Below, piece by piece: positions 16,663 through 25,057 of a stretch of 64,000 nt of DNA. Each line of letters opens with the position of its first letter. Positions within the stretch are counted from its first letter, which is position 1. The notes beneath the pieces are model-generated. The model was not told where the DNA came from and did not search any database. It was given only the letters and a program-made list of their open reading frames with translations. The stretch lies in assembly GCF_014268885.2 (NCBI RefSeq), contig NZ_CP077095.1, positions 1,555,501-1,619,500 on the forward strand, read 5' to 3'. The DNA comes from Pseudomonas xantholysinigenes (GTDB lineage Bacteria; Pseudomonadota; Gammaproteobacteria; Pseudomonadales; Pseudomonadaceae). A program made the position numbers and the translations under genes.

Positions 16663-17634
16663 CTACAGCCAGCCCGAGCGCTTGAAACTGTAGTACAGCC
16701 CCGAACAGCCCAGCCCGATCACCCCCAGCACGGCGAAGTAGCCGTAGTGCCAGCCCAGCTCGGGCATGTTCTGGAAGTTCATCCCATAGATCCCGGCAAT
16801 TGCCGTGGGAAAGGCCAGGATCGCCGCCCAGGCCGCGAACTTGCGTTGGGTGATGCTCTGCCGCGAGGCCTCCAGCAGCATGCCGATCTCGATGGTCTGG
16901 CTGGCGATGTCGCGAATCCCGGCGAGGTCTTCCATCTGCCGGGTCACGTGGATCTGCACATCGCGAAAATACGGGCGCATGTTCTTGTCGATGAACGGGA
17001 AGCTCAGGCGTTGCAGTTCTTCGCTGACTTCGACCATCGGCGCTACATAGCGGCGCAGGCGCAGGATGTCGCGGCGCAGGCTGTGCAGGCGCTGGATGTC
17101 CTCCTCTTGGAGCGAGTTGCTCAGTACGCTCTGCTCCAGTTCCTCGATCTCGCCATGGATGGCTTCGCTGACCGGCTGGTAGTTCTCGGTGACGAAGTCG
17201 AGCAGGGCGTACAGCACGAAGTCCTCGCCATGCTCGAGCAGCAATGGCCGCGCTTCGCAGCGCTGGCGCACCAGGGCGTAGGATTTCGAATGGCCGTTGC
17301 GGCAGGTGATGATGTAGCCGTTGCCGGCGAAGATGTGGGTCTCGATGAATTCGAGCTTGCCTTCGTGGCGCACAGGGGAATAGGTGACGATGAACAGCGC
17401 GTCACCGAAGGTTTCCAGCTTCGGCCGGCTGTGTTTCTCCAGGGCATCCTCGATGGCCAGTTCGTGCAGGCCGAACTGGCGCTGCAGGTTGGCCAGTTCC
17501 TCGGCGTTGGGCTCTTCCAGGCCGATCCAGACGAAATGCCCAGGCTTGCGGGCCCATTCGGCGCCTTCGTCGATATTGATAGTGGTGACTTTTCTGCCGG
17601 CGCTGTACACCGCCGCCGCGACGACTCGACCCAT
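16663..17634 (-). CDS. CorA family magnesium/divalent cation transporter
   Basis: 323 residues. A large soluble N-terminal domain, a long helix with Glu-rich stretches, and two C-terminal transmembrane segments. The first ends in IYGMNF, the GMN signature of CorA channels that selects hydrated Mg2+; the second is YFAVLGVIGLGCSGLYYSF, followed by a basic KRSGW tail. CorA forms a pentamer in the inner membrane. The extracellular loop (QNMPELGWHYG) contains acidic residues as expected. Whether it carries Mg2+, Co2+ or Zn2+ cannot be read from sequence. Confidence 0.93.
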   Translation of the reverse strand: MGRVVAAAVYSAGRKVTTINIDEGAEWARKPGHFVWIGLEEPNAEELANLQRQFGLHELAIEDALEKHSRPKLETFGDALFIVTYSPVRHEGKLEFIETHIFAGNGYIITCRNGHSKSYALVRQRCEARPLLLEHGEDFVLYALLDFVTENYQPVSEAIHGEIEELEQSVLSNSLQEEDIQRLHSLRRDILRLRRYVAPMVEVSEELQRLSFPFIDKNMRPYFRDVQIHVTRQMEDLAGIRDIASQTIEIGMLLEASRQSITQRKFAAWAAILAFPTAIAGIYGMNFQNMPELGWHYGYFAVLGVIGLGCSGLYYSFKRSGWL

Positions 17635-17733
17635 GGTTGTCCGCTTGTCTGGTTGAACACCCAGACAGCTTGGTCTGTGTCGCGGCGCGGAGCAACCGCC
17701 TGCACGTGAAGAATTGCGCGCAGGCGCGCGGCG

Positions 17734-18453
17734 TCAGTGCTGCGCCAGCTCGGTTTCCATATGGTCGATGCAATGCTGCATCTGGCTACGGCACTGTTCG
17801 ATCAGCGCCGGCAGGTCCTGTTGGCTCAGGCCGGCGGTGGCGATTGGCGCCAGCGAGCGGACGATCACAGTGCGTTGGCGCCAGCTGTTCAGGCCCAGGC
17901 GCTGTGAATAGCGGCTGACGCACACCGGCACGATCGGCACGCCGGCTTCGATCGCCATGTGGAAGGCGCCTTTCTTGAATGCCAGCAACTGCTCGCCGGG
18001 GTTGCGGGTGCCCTCGGGGAAGATCCAGATCGAGGTGTCGTCGCGCAGGGTCCGGGTGGTGGCCTGCATGGCCTTGCGTGCCTGGTAGGCGTTCTTGCGG
18101 TCCACCAGCACATTGCCGCCGAGCCAGAACAGCTGGCCGAACAGCGGGATCCAGCCCAGGCTTTTCTTGCCGATGGCCACGGTACGACGCGGCACGACCT
18201 GGCCGAGGATGAACAGGTCGTAGTTGGATTGATGGTTGGCGATGATCACGCAGCCGGGCGGCTGGTCCCACAGCGGGCCGACCTCGGCCTTGACCTTGAT
18301 ACGCATGAACCAGGCGGCGGGCACGCTGTACAGGCGCGCGAACAGGCGGCTGTTGTCGGGATTGAACGGACGCAGCAGGCCGATCACCAGGCCGACGGCA
18401 CCGACGAAGAGGAAGTGCAGCGCCAGCAGGAGCATGCGAAGCAGATAGAGCAT
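17734..18453 (-). CDS. 1-acyl-sn-glycerol-3-phosphate acyltransferase family protein
   Basis: 239 residues from the ATG at 18453; a GTG at 18465 would add four residues (MSRT). Two hydrophobic N-terminal segments are followed by the acyltransferase motifs: IANHQSNYDLFIL (HX4D catalytic), GNVLVDRKN, FPEGTRN (acceptor binding), and VPIVPVCVS. PlsC-type enzymes acylate lysophosphatidic acid to phosphatidic acid at the inner membrane. Pseudomonads have several paralogues, so this may not be the main PlsC. GAG lies seven bases before the ATG. The next gene on this strand, corA, starts 99 nt further on. Confidence 0.9.
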   Translation of the reverse strand: MLYLLRMLLLALHFLFVGAVGLVIGLLRPFNPDNSRLFARLYSVPAAWFMRIKVKAEVGPLWDQPPGCVIIANHQSNYDLFILGQVVPRRTVAIGKKSLGWIPLFGQLFWLGGNVLVDRKNAYQARKAMQATTRTLRDDTSIWIFPEGTRNPGEQLLAFKKGAFHMAIEAGVPIVPVCVSRYSQRLGLNSWRQRTVIVRSLAPIATAGLSQQDLPALIEQCRSQMQHCIDHMETELAQH

Positions 18454-18548
18454 GGTACGACTCACACCAGACAGTCGCCGCGCAGTGTACGGGTGTGCAC
18501 TGGCCGGGGCAAACCTTGGTGTGGCCTATGGGCGTGGCCATGGCTTTT

Positions 18549-18576
18549 TGTAGGAGCGGCAAGGCCGCTCCTACAC
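18549..18576. repeat. Single REP palindrome
   Basis: TGTAGGAGCGGC and GGCCGCTCCTACA form one compact palindrome in the gap between the acyltransferase gene and the crotonase gene; the shortest REP unit in the window. Confidence 0.8.
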
Positions 18577-18591
18577 AGCCTGCCCAGAGGC

Positions 18592-19281
18592 TCAGCCGAG
18601 GTGGTTCTGGTCGGCCAGGATCGCCTCGTCCAGGGCTTCCAACAGCCCCTTGCGCACTTTCAGCTTGGTGTTCTTGTGCGCCAGCATGTTCAGTTTCTTC
18701 AGTTCGCGGGCTGCGGCCAGGGCGGTTTCCTGCAATTGCTCGGCCGCCACCACCTTGTCGAGGAAGCCGGCTTCGCGGGCGCCCTGCGGGTCGAAGATCT
18801 CGGCATTGTTGACTGAGCGCTGGAAGGCTGCGCGGCCCAGGCGGTCACGGGCCAGCTCGATGCCGGCGTGGTGCATGGTCATGCCGATCTGCACTTCGTT
18901 CAGGCAGATCTTGTACGGCCCTTCGACGCCGATGCGGTAGTCGGCCGACAGCAGCAGGAAGGCGCCCTTGGCCACGGCGTTGCCGGGGCAGGCGACGATC
19001 ACCGGGAACGGGTGCGACAGCAGGCGACGGGCCAGGGTGGAACCGGCGGTGACCAGGCCGACGGCCTCCTTGGGCCCGGCGGTCATCACCTTGAGGTCGT
19101 AGCCGCCGGAAAGAATGCCCGGTTGGCCGGTGATGATCACCACCGCGCGCTCTTCCATGGCGCGGTCGAGCGCGGCATTGAAGGCGTTGATGACATCCGG
19201 CGAGATGGCGTTGACCTTGCCGTTGTTCAGGGTCAGGGTGGCGATGCCGTCTTCGGCGTGGTAGGTAATCAGCTCGCTCAT
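18592..19281 (-). CDS. Enoyl-CoA hydratase/isomerase (crotonase) family protein
   Basis: 229 residues, MSELITYHAEDGIATLTLNN, then ITGQPGILSGGYDLKVM (oxyanion-hole strand) and PVIVACPGNAVAKGAFLLLSADYRIG, with the CoA-binding crotonase pattern. In classical hydratases the second loop carries a catalytic Glu; here the aligned region reads LNEVQIGMTMHHAG, so the exact reaction (hydratase, isomerase, thioesterase) is unclear. The start at 19281 is supported by AAAGGAC; the long upstream extension runs through the tRNA-Ser promoter and tRNA and is not coding. Confidence 0.88.
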   Translation of the reverse strand: MSELITYHAEDGIATLTLNNGKVNAISPDVINAFNAALDRAMEERAVVIITGQPGILSGGYDLKVMTAGPKEAVGLVTAGSTLARRLLSHPFPVIVACPGNAVAKGAFLLLSADYRIGVEGPYKICLNEVQIGMTMHHAGIELARDRLGRAAFQRSVNNAEIFDPQGAREAGFLDKVVAAEQLQETALAAARELKKLNMLAHKNTKLKVRKGLLEALDEAILADQNHLG

Positions 19282-19504
19282 GGCAGAGTCCTTTGGATGG
19301 CGTGGCGACGACGTTACCCAGCCCGGATGGCCAGGTAAAGCGTCAAGACTGACTGGTCGGTCAGCGCCAGGGCGCCACGCCTTGCGCCAACGGGGCAGGG
19401 GCCTGGGCGTGGGGAAAAGCGCTGGGCACAATGGCAGCATCGCCTTGATTGGCCGTGTTTTTCTATCGACTGGCTTAAGCACATGAAAATTCTGAAAAAA
19501 ATAC

Positions 19505-19533
19505 TTGCCAAAGGAAAGCGCTTCTACTAAATT
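19505..19533 (+). promoter_or_regulatory. Promoter of tRNA-Ser
   Basis: TTGCCA (19505-19510), a 17-bp spacer, TAAATT (19528-19533), and the GC-rich discriminator AGCGCGCC. This is typical of stable-RNA promoters under growth-rate control. The tRNA begins 38 bp after the -10 element. Confidence 0.7.
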
Positions 19534-19571
19534 AGCGCGCCTCGACAGGCTGAACAGCTTGCAGAGAAAAC

Positions 19572-19661
19572 GGTGAAGTGTCCGAGTGGTCGAAGGAGCA
19601 CGCCTGGAAAGTGTGTATACGAGAAATCGTATCAAGGGTTCAAATCCCTTCTTCACCGCCA
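19572..19661 (+). tRNA. tRNA-Ser (GGA)
   Basis: 90 nt with encoded CCA. Acceptor arms GGTGAAG/CTTCACC; anticodon stem CACGC/GTGTG with loop CTGGAAA, anticodon GGA (reads UCC and UCU); a long variable arm (TACGAGAAATCGTA); T-arm AGGGTTCAAATCCCT. The long variable arm confirms the Ser class. Confidence 0.97.
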
Positions 19662-19673
19662 CATTCTACGAGA

Positions 19674-19705
19674 AGCCCCCGAATCGAAAGGTTCGGGGGC
19701 TTTTT
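19674..19705 (+). terminator. Intrinsic terminator of tRNA-Ser
   Basis: AGCCCCCGAA and TTCGGGGGCT around an 8-nt loop, followed by TTTT, 12 nt after the tRNA end. Confidence 0.9.
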
Positions 19706-19775
19706 GTTTTCCGCCGCTCCTGCAGGAAGTAGCCCAGCCCTTTGGGGCTGGGCTGTCGCGAGAGAACTGCTACCC

Positions 19776-19853
19776 CTGTGGGAGCGGGCTTGCCCGCGAA
19801 GCAGGCGCTGGGGTGCCTGGCACCGGCTCCGCCGGCAAGCCCGCTCCCACAGG
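19776..19853. repeat. Inverted REP pair (GGGCTTGCCCGCGAA type)
   Basis: CTGTGGGAGCGGGCTTGCC at the left and GGCAAGCCCGCTCCCACAG at the right, enclosing a second small palindrome (CACCGGCTCCGCCGG). It sits between tRNA-Ser and the converging TonB receptor gene. Confidence 0.8.
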
Positions 19854-19920
19854 CCCAGCTAAATCAATGGCTTACGGTTCTGCTTCGCCAGCAAGGCTGG
19901 CTCCCACGGGAGGGGCGACC

Positions 19921-22053
19921 TCAGAAGCTGACCGAGGCCGATAGCCTGGCCGTGCGCGGCGCGCCTTGGAACAGGTAGTTGTCGCCCAGGTAGTCGCCCA
20001 CGTCGCGCCAGTAGCGCTTGTCGAACAAGTTGTCGACGGTCAGGCGCAGCACGGTGTCGTAGCCACCGATCTGGGTGCGGTAGCGGCTGCCGATGTCGAA
20101 CACGGTATAGCCGCCGACCTCGACATTGCCCGCTTGGCTGGCGTACTTGCTGGCGCTGTAGCGGGCGCCGCCGAGCAGTGCCAGGCCTGGTACCGGCAGG
20201 GCATAGTCGGCCTGCAACGCGGCGCGCAGGCGCGGGACGTTGATCGCCTGGTGGCCTTCGTAGGCGTCGGTGTCGCTGTCCTGCACACGGGCACGGATTG
20301 CCGCGGCGCTGGCCTGGATCTGCAGCTTAGAGGTGACCCAGCCGCTGGCGCCGAGCTCCAGGCCGGTGTTTTTCTGCTGGCCGGCCTGCACATAGGTTGG
20401 CGCCGTGTTCGCCTCGGGGCGGGCGTACTGATAAGCCTGGCGGATCTGGAACAGCGCGGCCGTGAAGCTCATGCCCTGCCAGTCGCGCTTGATGCCGACT
20501 TCGAGCTGGCGCGACAGGGTGGGGGCGAGGATTTCGAAGGCATTGCTGGCATACCAGGGCGCCGTGCCTCCCGCCGACAGCCCTTTCGAATAGCTGGCGT
20601 ACAGCGTGGTGTCCGCTTGTGGCTTGTAGATCAGGGCGGCGTTGGGCAGTAGCTGGTATTGCCGGGTATGACGGCCGGCTTCACCGGTCTCCTTCCATGT
20701 TTTCTCGTCCAGGCGTACTTCTCGGGCGCCGATTACAGTCTGCCAGTGCTCGTTGAACGTGATGTGGTCACTGAAGAACAGGCCGTACTGGCGGCTGTCC
20801 AGTCGGCGTTCACTGTCGCGAATCGGCTTGTCCGAAGGAGGCAGTGCGGGCGCGCCGGCGTGGATGTTTCCGGGGCCTCGCCATTCGTTGTAGCCAGGCC
20901 GCTGATCCAGCGTGCGGCGTTGCGCGCTGGTACCCACGGTCAGTTCGTGGCTTACACCCAAGGCATCGAAGCGTCCATCGAGCGTGGCCTGTGCCTCATC
21001 GATCCGCCGGGTATCGTCGGGGCTGCGGAAATCATAGATGTCGTAGTCGCCATTGCCGCCAAAGAAGGCACCTTCGCTCGAACCCCAGGCAAACGCACTG
21101 TAGTCGTCGATCACCACCTTGCTGCGCGACGCGCTCAAGGTGCCGTTCCAGTTATCGTTGAACTGGTACTTGAAGCGCCCGCCAAGGTTCAGCGAGTCGT
21201 TCTGCACCGGCTTGGCCCAGGACTGCCAGGCCAGGTGGTCCTTGGGATCGACGCCATGGGGTAGTTGGCTGCCGCCGAGCAGTTGGTAGCCTGGCACCGA
21301 GAACTGCTCGCGGTGCTGGTACTCGGCGTCCAGCTCCAGTACCGCGTCCGGGTTGATCTGCCAGTCGAAGGCCACGGCGGCGAAGTCGCGCTTGCCGTCG
21401 GCATGGTCGACGTAGGAGCGGATGTCTTCATGGGCCAGGTTCAGCCGCAGGCCGAACTGGCGCTCGGCGCCGAACCAGCCGCCCAGGTCGGTGGCCAGGT
21501 AGCGTTCGCCCTGCTCGTTGCTCGAAACCGTGATCGAGCGCACGTCCTCGGCGCGCTTGGTCACATAGTTGACCAGCCCGCCGGGCTCCGACACGCCGCT
21601 CTGCAGCCCGGACAGCCCTTTGAGCAACTCCACCTGCTGCTTGTTCTCCAGCGCCACGTTCTGCTCGCCGGCGATGGTCTGGCCATTGATCCGGTAGCTG
21701 CTGGCGGCATTGAGCTCGAAGCCGCGCACGTTGAAGTTCTCGTAGTAGCCGATCGGCGCGTAGCTATCGCCCACCGAGGCATCGCTTTGCAGCACTTCGC
21801 TGAGCTTGCGCACCTGGCGGTCGTCGAGCAGTTGGCGGTTGAACACGCTGACCGCAGCGGGAGTGTCGAGCAGCGGGGCGCTGTGCAGGCCGCCGATCTG
21901 AGCTTCGCGGGCCTGGTAGCCGCTGTCGTCCTGCACCTGCGAGATATGCACCGGGGCCAGGGTCACGCTGTCGGCGGCAAGGCCCTGGCTGCTGTGCAGG
22001 GCTAGGCCCAGGCCGAGCAGGCCAAGGGGCAGGCGAGGGCGAAGCGGGGTCAT
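19921..22053 (-). CDS. TonB-dependent siderophore receptor
   Basis: 710 residues. Signal peptide (MTPLRPRLPLGLLGLGLALHSS); plug domain about residues 55-160 (TPAAVSVFNRQLLDDRQ, FNVRGFELNAASSYRING, LLKGLSGLQSGVSEPGGLVNYVTKRA); then a 22-strand outer-membrane barrel ending in the aromatic RTARLSASVSF. There is no N-terminal secretin/TonB-short domain, so it is not a FpvA-type transducer receptor. It imports a ferric siderophore across the outer membrane with TonB energy. Start at 22053 has AAGGAG upstream. I see no siderophore genes, sigma factor or clear Fur box next to it, so the ligand may be a xenosiderophore. Confidence 0.92.
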   Translation of the reverse strand: MTPLRPRLPLGLLGLGLALHSSQGLAADSVTLAPVHISQVQDDSGYQAREAQIGGLHSAPLLDTPAAVSVFNRQLLDDRQVRKLSEVLQSDASVGDSYAPIGYYENFNVRGFELNAASSYRINGQTIAGEQNVALENKQQVELLKGLSGLQSGVSEPGGLVNYVTKRAEDVRSITVSSNEQGERYLATDLGGWFGAERQFGLRLNLAHEDIRSYVDHADGKRDFAAVAFDWQINPDAVLELDAEYQHREQFSVPGYQLLGGSQLPHGVDPKDHLAWQSWAKPVQNDSLNLGGRFKYQFNDNWNGTLSASRSKVVIDDYSAFAWGSSEGAFFGGNGDYDIYDFRSPDDTRRIDEAQATLDGRFDALGVSHELTVGTSAQRRTLDQRPGYNEWRGPGNIHAGAPALPPSDKPIRDSERRLDSRQYGLFFSDHITFNEHWQTVIGAREVRLDEKTWKETGEAGRHTRQYQLLPNAALIYKPQADTTLYASYSKGLSAGGTAPWYASNAFEILAPTLSRQLEVGIKRDWQGMSFTAALFQIRQAYQYARPEANTAPTYVQAGQQKNTGLELGASGWVTSKLQIQASAAAIRARVQDSDTDAYEGHQAINVPRLRAALQADYALPVPGLALLGGARYSASKYASQAGNVEVGGYTVFDIGSRYRTQIGGYDTVLRLTVDNLFDKRYWRDVGDYLGDNYLFQGAPRTARLSASVSF

Positions 22054-22305
22054 GCAGGGCTCCTTGAAAGGCGGACGCGCCGTTATCGGTCGGCAGCTGT
22101 CGGACGGGCAAAAGGGCGCCATGGTAGCAGGCTGCCGGGCCTTTCAGGGGATGGCTGGAAGCGTGGGCGCAACGCTACCGCCCCAGCGCGAGCAAGCCCG
22201 CACCCACAGCGACGATGCGTGGCTCGGGGGCTACGTGGTCACTGCAGGAGCAGGCTTGCTGGCGCAAAGGCCAATACGTTGGATACGAACGACGCCGGTC
22301 GCGAT

Positions 22306-22683
22306 TCAGGCCGCGATCGGCCGTTGCTGGCGGCGCCAGCTGTCGTCGATCTTGGTCCAGGTCTTGCCGTCGGTGATGGCCAGCAGTTTGCGGCCATCCT
22401 TGAAGGTGGCGAGGAAGGTCACCTCGTCCTCCTTGCCGCCGAGCAGCAGCCCGGCGAGCAGGCCGACCGGCCCGGCCACCAGCGCGCCGGCCACCCCCCA
22501 GCCCAGGGCGCTGCCCAGGCTGCGGGTGGTCTCGAGGTTGGCCAGCTTCAGGTCCTTGATCCGCGTCAGCGAAATACGCTCTCCGGGCGAGGGGCTGCGT
22601 GGGGTCTTGAGAGTGAGCGCTCCATTGCGATACTCGCCTTCACCTTGCAAGAAATCGCCGGATTGCACCGTGAGTCTTGTCAT
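22306..22683 (-). CDS. Conserved protein with a Gly-rich hydrophobic segment
   Basis: 125 residues. A beta-rich N-terminal part (SGDFLQGEGEYRNGALTLKTP), one Gly/Ala-rich hydrophobic stretch (LGWGVAGALVAGPVGLLAGLLLGGK, about residues 60-84), and a second beta segment (VTFLATFKDGRKLLAITDGK). The hydrophobic part resembles glycine-zipper segments that insert in membranes. Pattern and order suggest a conserved Pseudomonas protein; function unknown. It lies upstream of the TonB receptor gene on the same strand, separated by 252 bp, and is divergent from aprA. Confidence 0.7.
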   Translation of the reverse strand: MTRLTVQSGDFLQGEGEYRNGALTLKTPRSPSPGERISLTRIKDLKLANLETTRSLGSALGWGVAGALVAGPVGLLAGLLLGGKEDEVTFLATFKDGRKLLAITDGKTWTKIDDSWRRQQRPIAA

Positions 22684-23126
22684 TGTGTCGTCCTGTCAGG
22701 AAGGGGCTTTTGACCAACGCCTACTGAGCGCCTGGCGGTACTGCAAGTCAACGGGCAGGCGACGGAGGGTCGTGTGACCAGTTGCCGCATGCGGTGTCGC
22801 CAAAACGAGGCGGCGCGAATGAACACCAGGCGCAAGTCGCGTTTTCATAAGTAAACTTCGATTGGTTATATAAATAATCCGCCGCACATGACTGGAACTA
22901 ATGGTTTCAGGCGGTGCGGCTGATCCATCGCAGTTTGCGCAAATAAGTGCGGCACAGATGAATTTTCGAAAACGAAAAAATGACGTCAAAAAGTGCTGGA
23001 CATGAAGTTTCAATTTGTGTCAGTTTTTTTGCGCCTCATAAGGGCGAGTGACAGGACGTTCTCGCCAGGTGGGAGAACGCCTGTCTGACATCAACGGCTT
23101 TTTTGTTAAACAAGGAAGTAACCTGC
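22684..23126. promoter_or_regulatory. aprA upstream region with a leader hairpin
   Basis: 443 bp without a gene, AT-rich between about 22850 and 23040, holding the divergent promoters of aprA and the 22306-22683 gene. A leader hairpin is formed by GACAGGACGTTCTC (23050-23063) and GAGAACGCCTGTC (23073-23085), one mismatch each arm. The start-proximal RsmA-type site is listed separately. Confidence 0.5.
23110..23119 (+). promoter_or_regulatory. RsmA/RsmE-type site overlapping the aprA ribosome binding site
   Basis: ACAAGGAAGT matches every fixed position of the RsmA/RsmE consensus (A/U)CANGGANGU and contains the AAGGA Shine-Dalgarno sequence, with the ATG starting at 23127. In several pseudomonads aprA is known to be repressed at translation by Rsm proteins and released by the Gac system, so this site is a plausible control point. 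Confidence 0.65.
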
Positions 23127-24584
23127 ATGTCGAAAGTCAAAGAAAACGCTATTGCTTCTGCCGTCTCCGCACTGCAACCGAAGGGGCCTAGTTCGTCCTT
23201 CGGCCTGATCGATAGCTTTGCCCACCAGTACGATCGCGGCGGCGCCAATATCAATGGCAAGAAGTCCTTCACGGCCGACCAGGCCGCCGATCACATCCTG
23301 CGTGACGGCGCCTACTGGAAAGACCTGAACAAGGACGGCACCATCAGCCTCAGCTACACCTTCCTGACCAAGGCTCCGAGCGATTTCACCGCGCGCAAGC
23401 TCGGTACCTTCAGCCAGTTCAGCGACCTGCAGAAAGAGCAGGCCAAGCTCGCCATGCAGTCCTGGTCGGACGTGGCCAAGGTCACCTTCACCGAGGCCGC
23501 CTCGGGCGGTGACGGTCACATGACCTTCGGCAACTTCAGCGCCAGCAATGGCGGCGCGGCGTTCGCCTACCTGCCGTTCGATACCCCGGGTTCGCACAAG
23601 GGCGAGTCCTGGTACCTGATCAACAGCGGCTACCAGGTCAACATCACCCCAGGCACCGGCAACTACGGCCGCCAGACCCTGACCCACGAGATCGGCCACG
23701 TGCTCGGCCTGTCCCACCCCGGCGACTACAACGCCGGCGAGGGCAACCCGACCTACCGTGACGCCGACTACGCCCAGGACACCCGCGGCTACAGCGTCAT
23801 GAGCTACTGGAGCGAAAGCAACAACGGCCAGAACTTCATCAAGGGCGGCGGTCAGTACTACGCCTCGGCCCCGCTGATGGACGACATCCTGGCGATCCAG
23901 AAGCTCTACGGCGCCAACTACGCCACCCGTGCCGGCGACACCACCTACGGCTTCAACTCCACCGCTGATCGCGACTTCTACTCGGCCACCTCGGCCTCGT
24001 CGAAGCTGGTGTTCTCGGTGTGGGACGGTGGCGGCAACGACACCTTCGACTTCTCCGGGTTCACCCAGAACCAGAAGATCAACCTCAACGAGGCGTCGTT
24101 CTCCGACGTTGGCGGCATGGTCGGCAACGTGTCCATCGCCAAGGGCGTGACCATCGAGAACGCCATTGGCGGTTCGGGCAACGACCTGCTGATCGGCAAC
24201 GCGCTGGCCAACGTGCTCAAGGGTGGTGCCGGCAACGACATCATCTACGGCGGCGGCGGTGCCGACCAGCTGTGGGGCGGCACTGGCTCGGACACCTTTG
24301 TGTACGCGGCCATCAGCGACTCGACCAAGGCGGCGCCGGATCGGATCATGGACTTCACCTCGGGTGTGGACAAGATCGACCTGTCGGCCATCTCGGCCTT
24401 TGCCGTGAACAAGCTGCCGCTGCAGTTCGTCAACGCCTTTACCGGGCATGCCGGCGAGGCGCTGCTGACCTACGACCAGGCCACCAACCTGGGCAGCCTG
24501 TCCATCGACTTCACCGGAAACAGCTCGGCGGACTTCCTGGTGACCACCGTTGGCCAGGCCGCTGTCACCGACATCGTGGTCTGA
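23127..24584 (+). CDS. aprA: Serralysin-type alkaline metalloprotease AprA
   Basis: 485 residues. Short N-terminal propeptide region, then the M10B protease domain with [11 protein letters not shown] (zinc ligands H187, H191, H197 and catalytic E188) and the Met-turn SVMSYW. The C-terminal third carries calcium-binding RTX nonapeptides ([36 protein letters not shown]) and ends in DIVV, a typical type I secretion signal. Secreted directly to the medium by AprDEF. In P. entomophila AprA is a virulence factor that protects the bacterium from insect antimicrobial peptides. The start at 23127 fits the ribosome binding site at 23113-23118. Confidence 0.97.
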   Translation: MSKVKENAIASAVSALQPKGPSSSFGLIDSFAHQYDRGGANINGKKSFTADQAADHILRDGAYWKDLNKDGTISLSYTFLTKAPSDFTARKLGTFSQFSDLQKEQAKLAMQSWSDVAKVTFTEAASGGDGHMTFGNFSASNGGAAFAYLPFDTPGSHKGESWYLINSGYQVNITPGTGNYGRQTLTHEIGHVLGLSHPGDYNAGEGNPTYRDADYAQDTRGYSVMSYWSESNNGQNFIKGGGQYYASAPLMDDILAIQKLYGANYATRAGDTTYGFNSTADRDFYSATSASSKLVFSVWDGGGNDTFDFSGFTQNQKINLNEASFSDVGGMVGNVSIAKGVTIENAIGGSGNDLLIGNALANVLKGGAGNDIIYGGGGADQLWGGTGSDTFVYAAISDSTKAAPDRIMDFTSGVDKIDLSAISAFAVNKLPLQFVNAFTGHAGEALLTYDQATNLGSLSIDFTGNSSADFLVTTVGQAAVTDIVV

Positions 24585-24591
24585 TGCAACG

Positions 24592-24620
24592 AAGGGGCGG
24601 CGCTTGCGCTGCCCCTTTTT
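24592..24620 (+). terminator. Hairpin between aprA and aprI
   Basis: GGGGCGGCGC and GCGCTGCCCC around a 2-nt gap with one G-T pair, followed by TTTTT. It starts 8 nt after the aprA stop. Probably a partial terminator that leaves aprA mRNA in excess over aprI-aprDEF. Confidence 0.8.
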
Positions 24621-24638
24621 GCCCGACGAGGCCGGTGA

Positions 24639-25013
24639 ATGAAAGCGAATTTGCGAACGATCGCGCTCGGCGCGGTCACCCTGATGGCGATGACCGAGGT
24701 AGGTATGGCGAGCAGCCTGTTACTCCCCAATCCGGCGCAACTGGCCGGTGATTGGACGCTTTATCCCGACGCGCAGCAGACGCCGGTGTGCAACCTGCAC
24801 CTGGGCGCCAGCGAAGGCGAGATCGAAGGTGACCTGGACTGTGCCCGCGACCTGCTGGGCCTGCGCCCCGGCAGCTGGCTGGTAACGCCCGATACCCTGG
24901 CCCTGGTGGGGGGCGACGGCAGCAGCGTGGTGCACTTCAGTCGTGACGGCGGGCACTATGCCTGGACCCGTCCGGACGGTACGCAACTGGTGCTCCAGCG
25001 CCAGGCCAAATAA
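24639..25013 (+). CDS. aprI: Periplasmic serralysin inhibitor AprI
   Basis: 124 residues, with signal peptide ([24 protein letters not shown]). The mature part begins [19 protein letters not shown], the family's protease-blocking N-terminal strand, which inserts in the active site of serralysins. Two Cys (VCNLHL and LDCARD) should form the conserved disulfide of the Inh barrel. The inhibitor protects the periplasm from active AprA. GAGGCCGG precedes the ATG. Confidence 0.93.
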   Translation: MKANLRTIALGAVTLMAMTEVGMASSLLLPNPAQLAGDWTLYPDAQQTPVCNLHLGASEGEIEGDLDCARDLLGLRPGSWLVTPDTLALVGGDGSSVVHFSRDGGHYAWTRPDGTQLVLQRQAK

Positions 25014-25019
25014 CCCCGC

Positions 25020-25041
25020 CCTGGAACTTTCAAGTTCCAGG
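25020..25041 (+). promoter_or_regulatory. Perfect palindrome between aprI and aprD
   Basis: CCTGGAACTT and AAGTTCCAGG with a 2-bp centre. No T-run follows, and the aprD ribosome binding site begins 7 nt further on. It may be a DNA operator or, in RNA, a processing or stability hairpin. Confidence 0.45.
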
Positions 25042-25057
25042 TAAACAAGGGCGAAAC

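Noticed and set aside
18592..19662. Crotonase frame of 356 codons including the region of tRNA-Ser
   Set aside because: The extension overlaps the tRNA-Ser gene in antisense; the true start at 19281 has a ribosome binding site.
22054..22305. Fur box for the TonB receptor
   Set aside because: No 19-bp site resembling the Fur consensus was found by eye; only degenerate REP-like DNA is seen.
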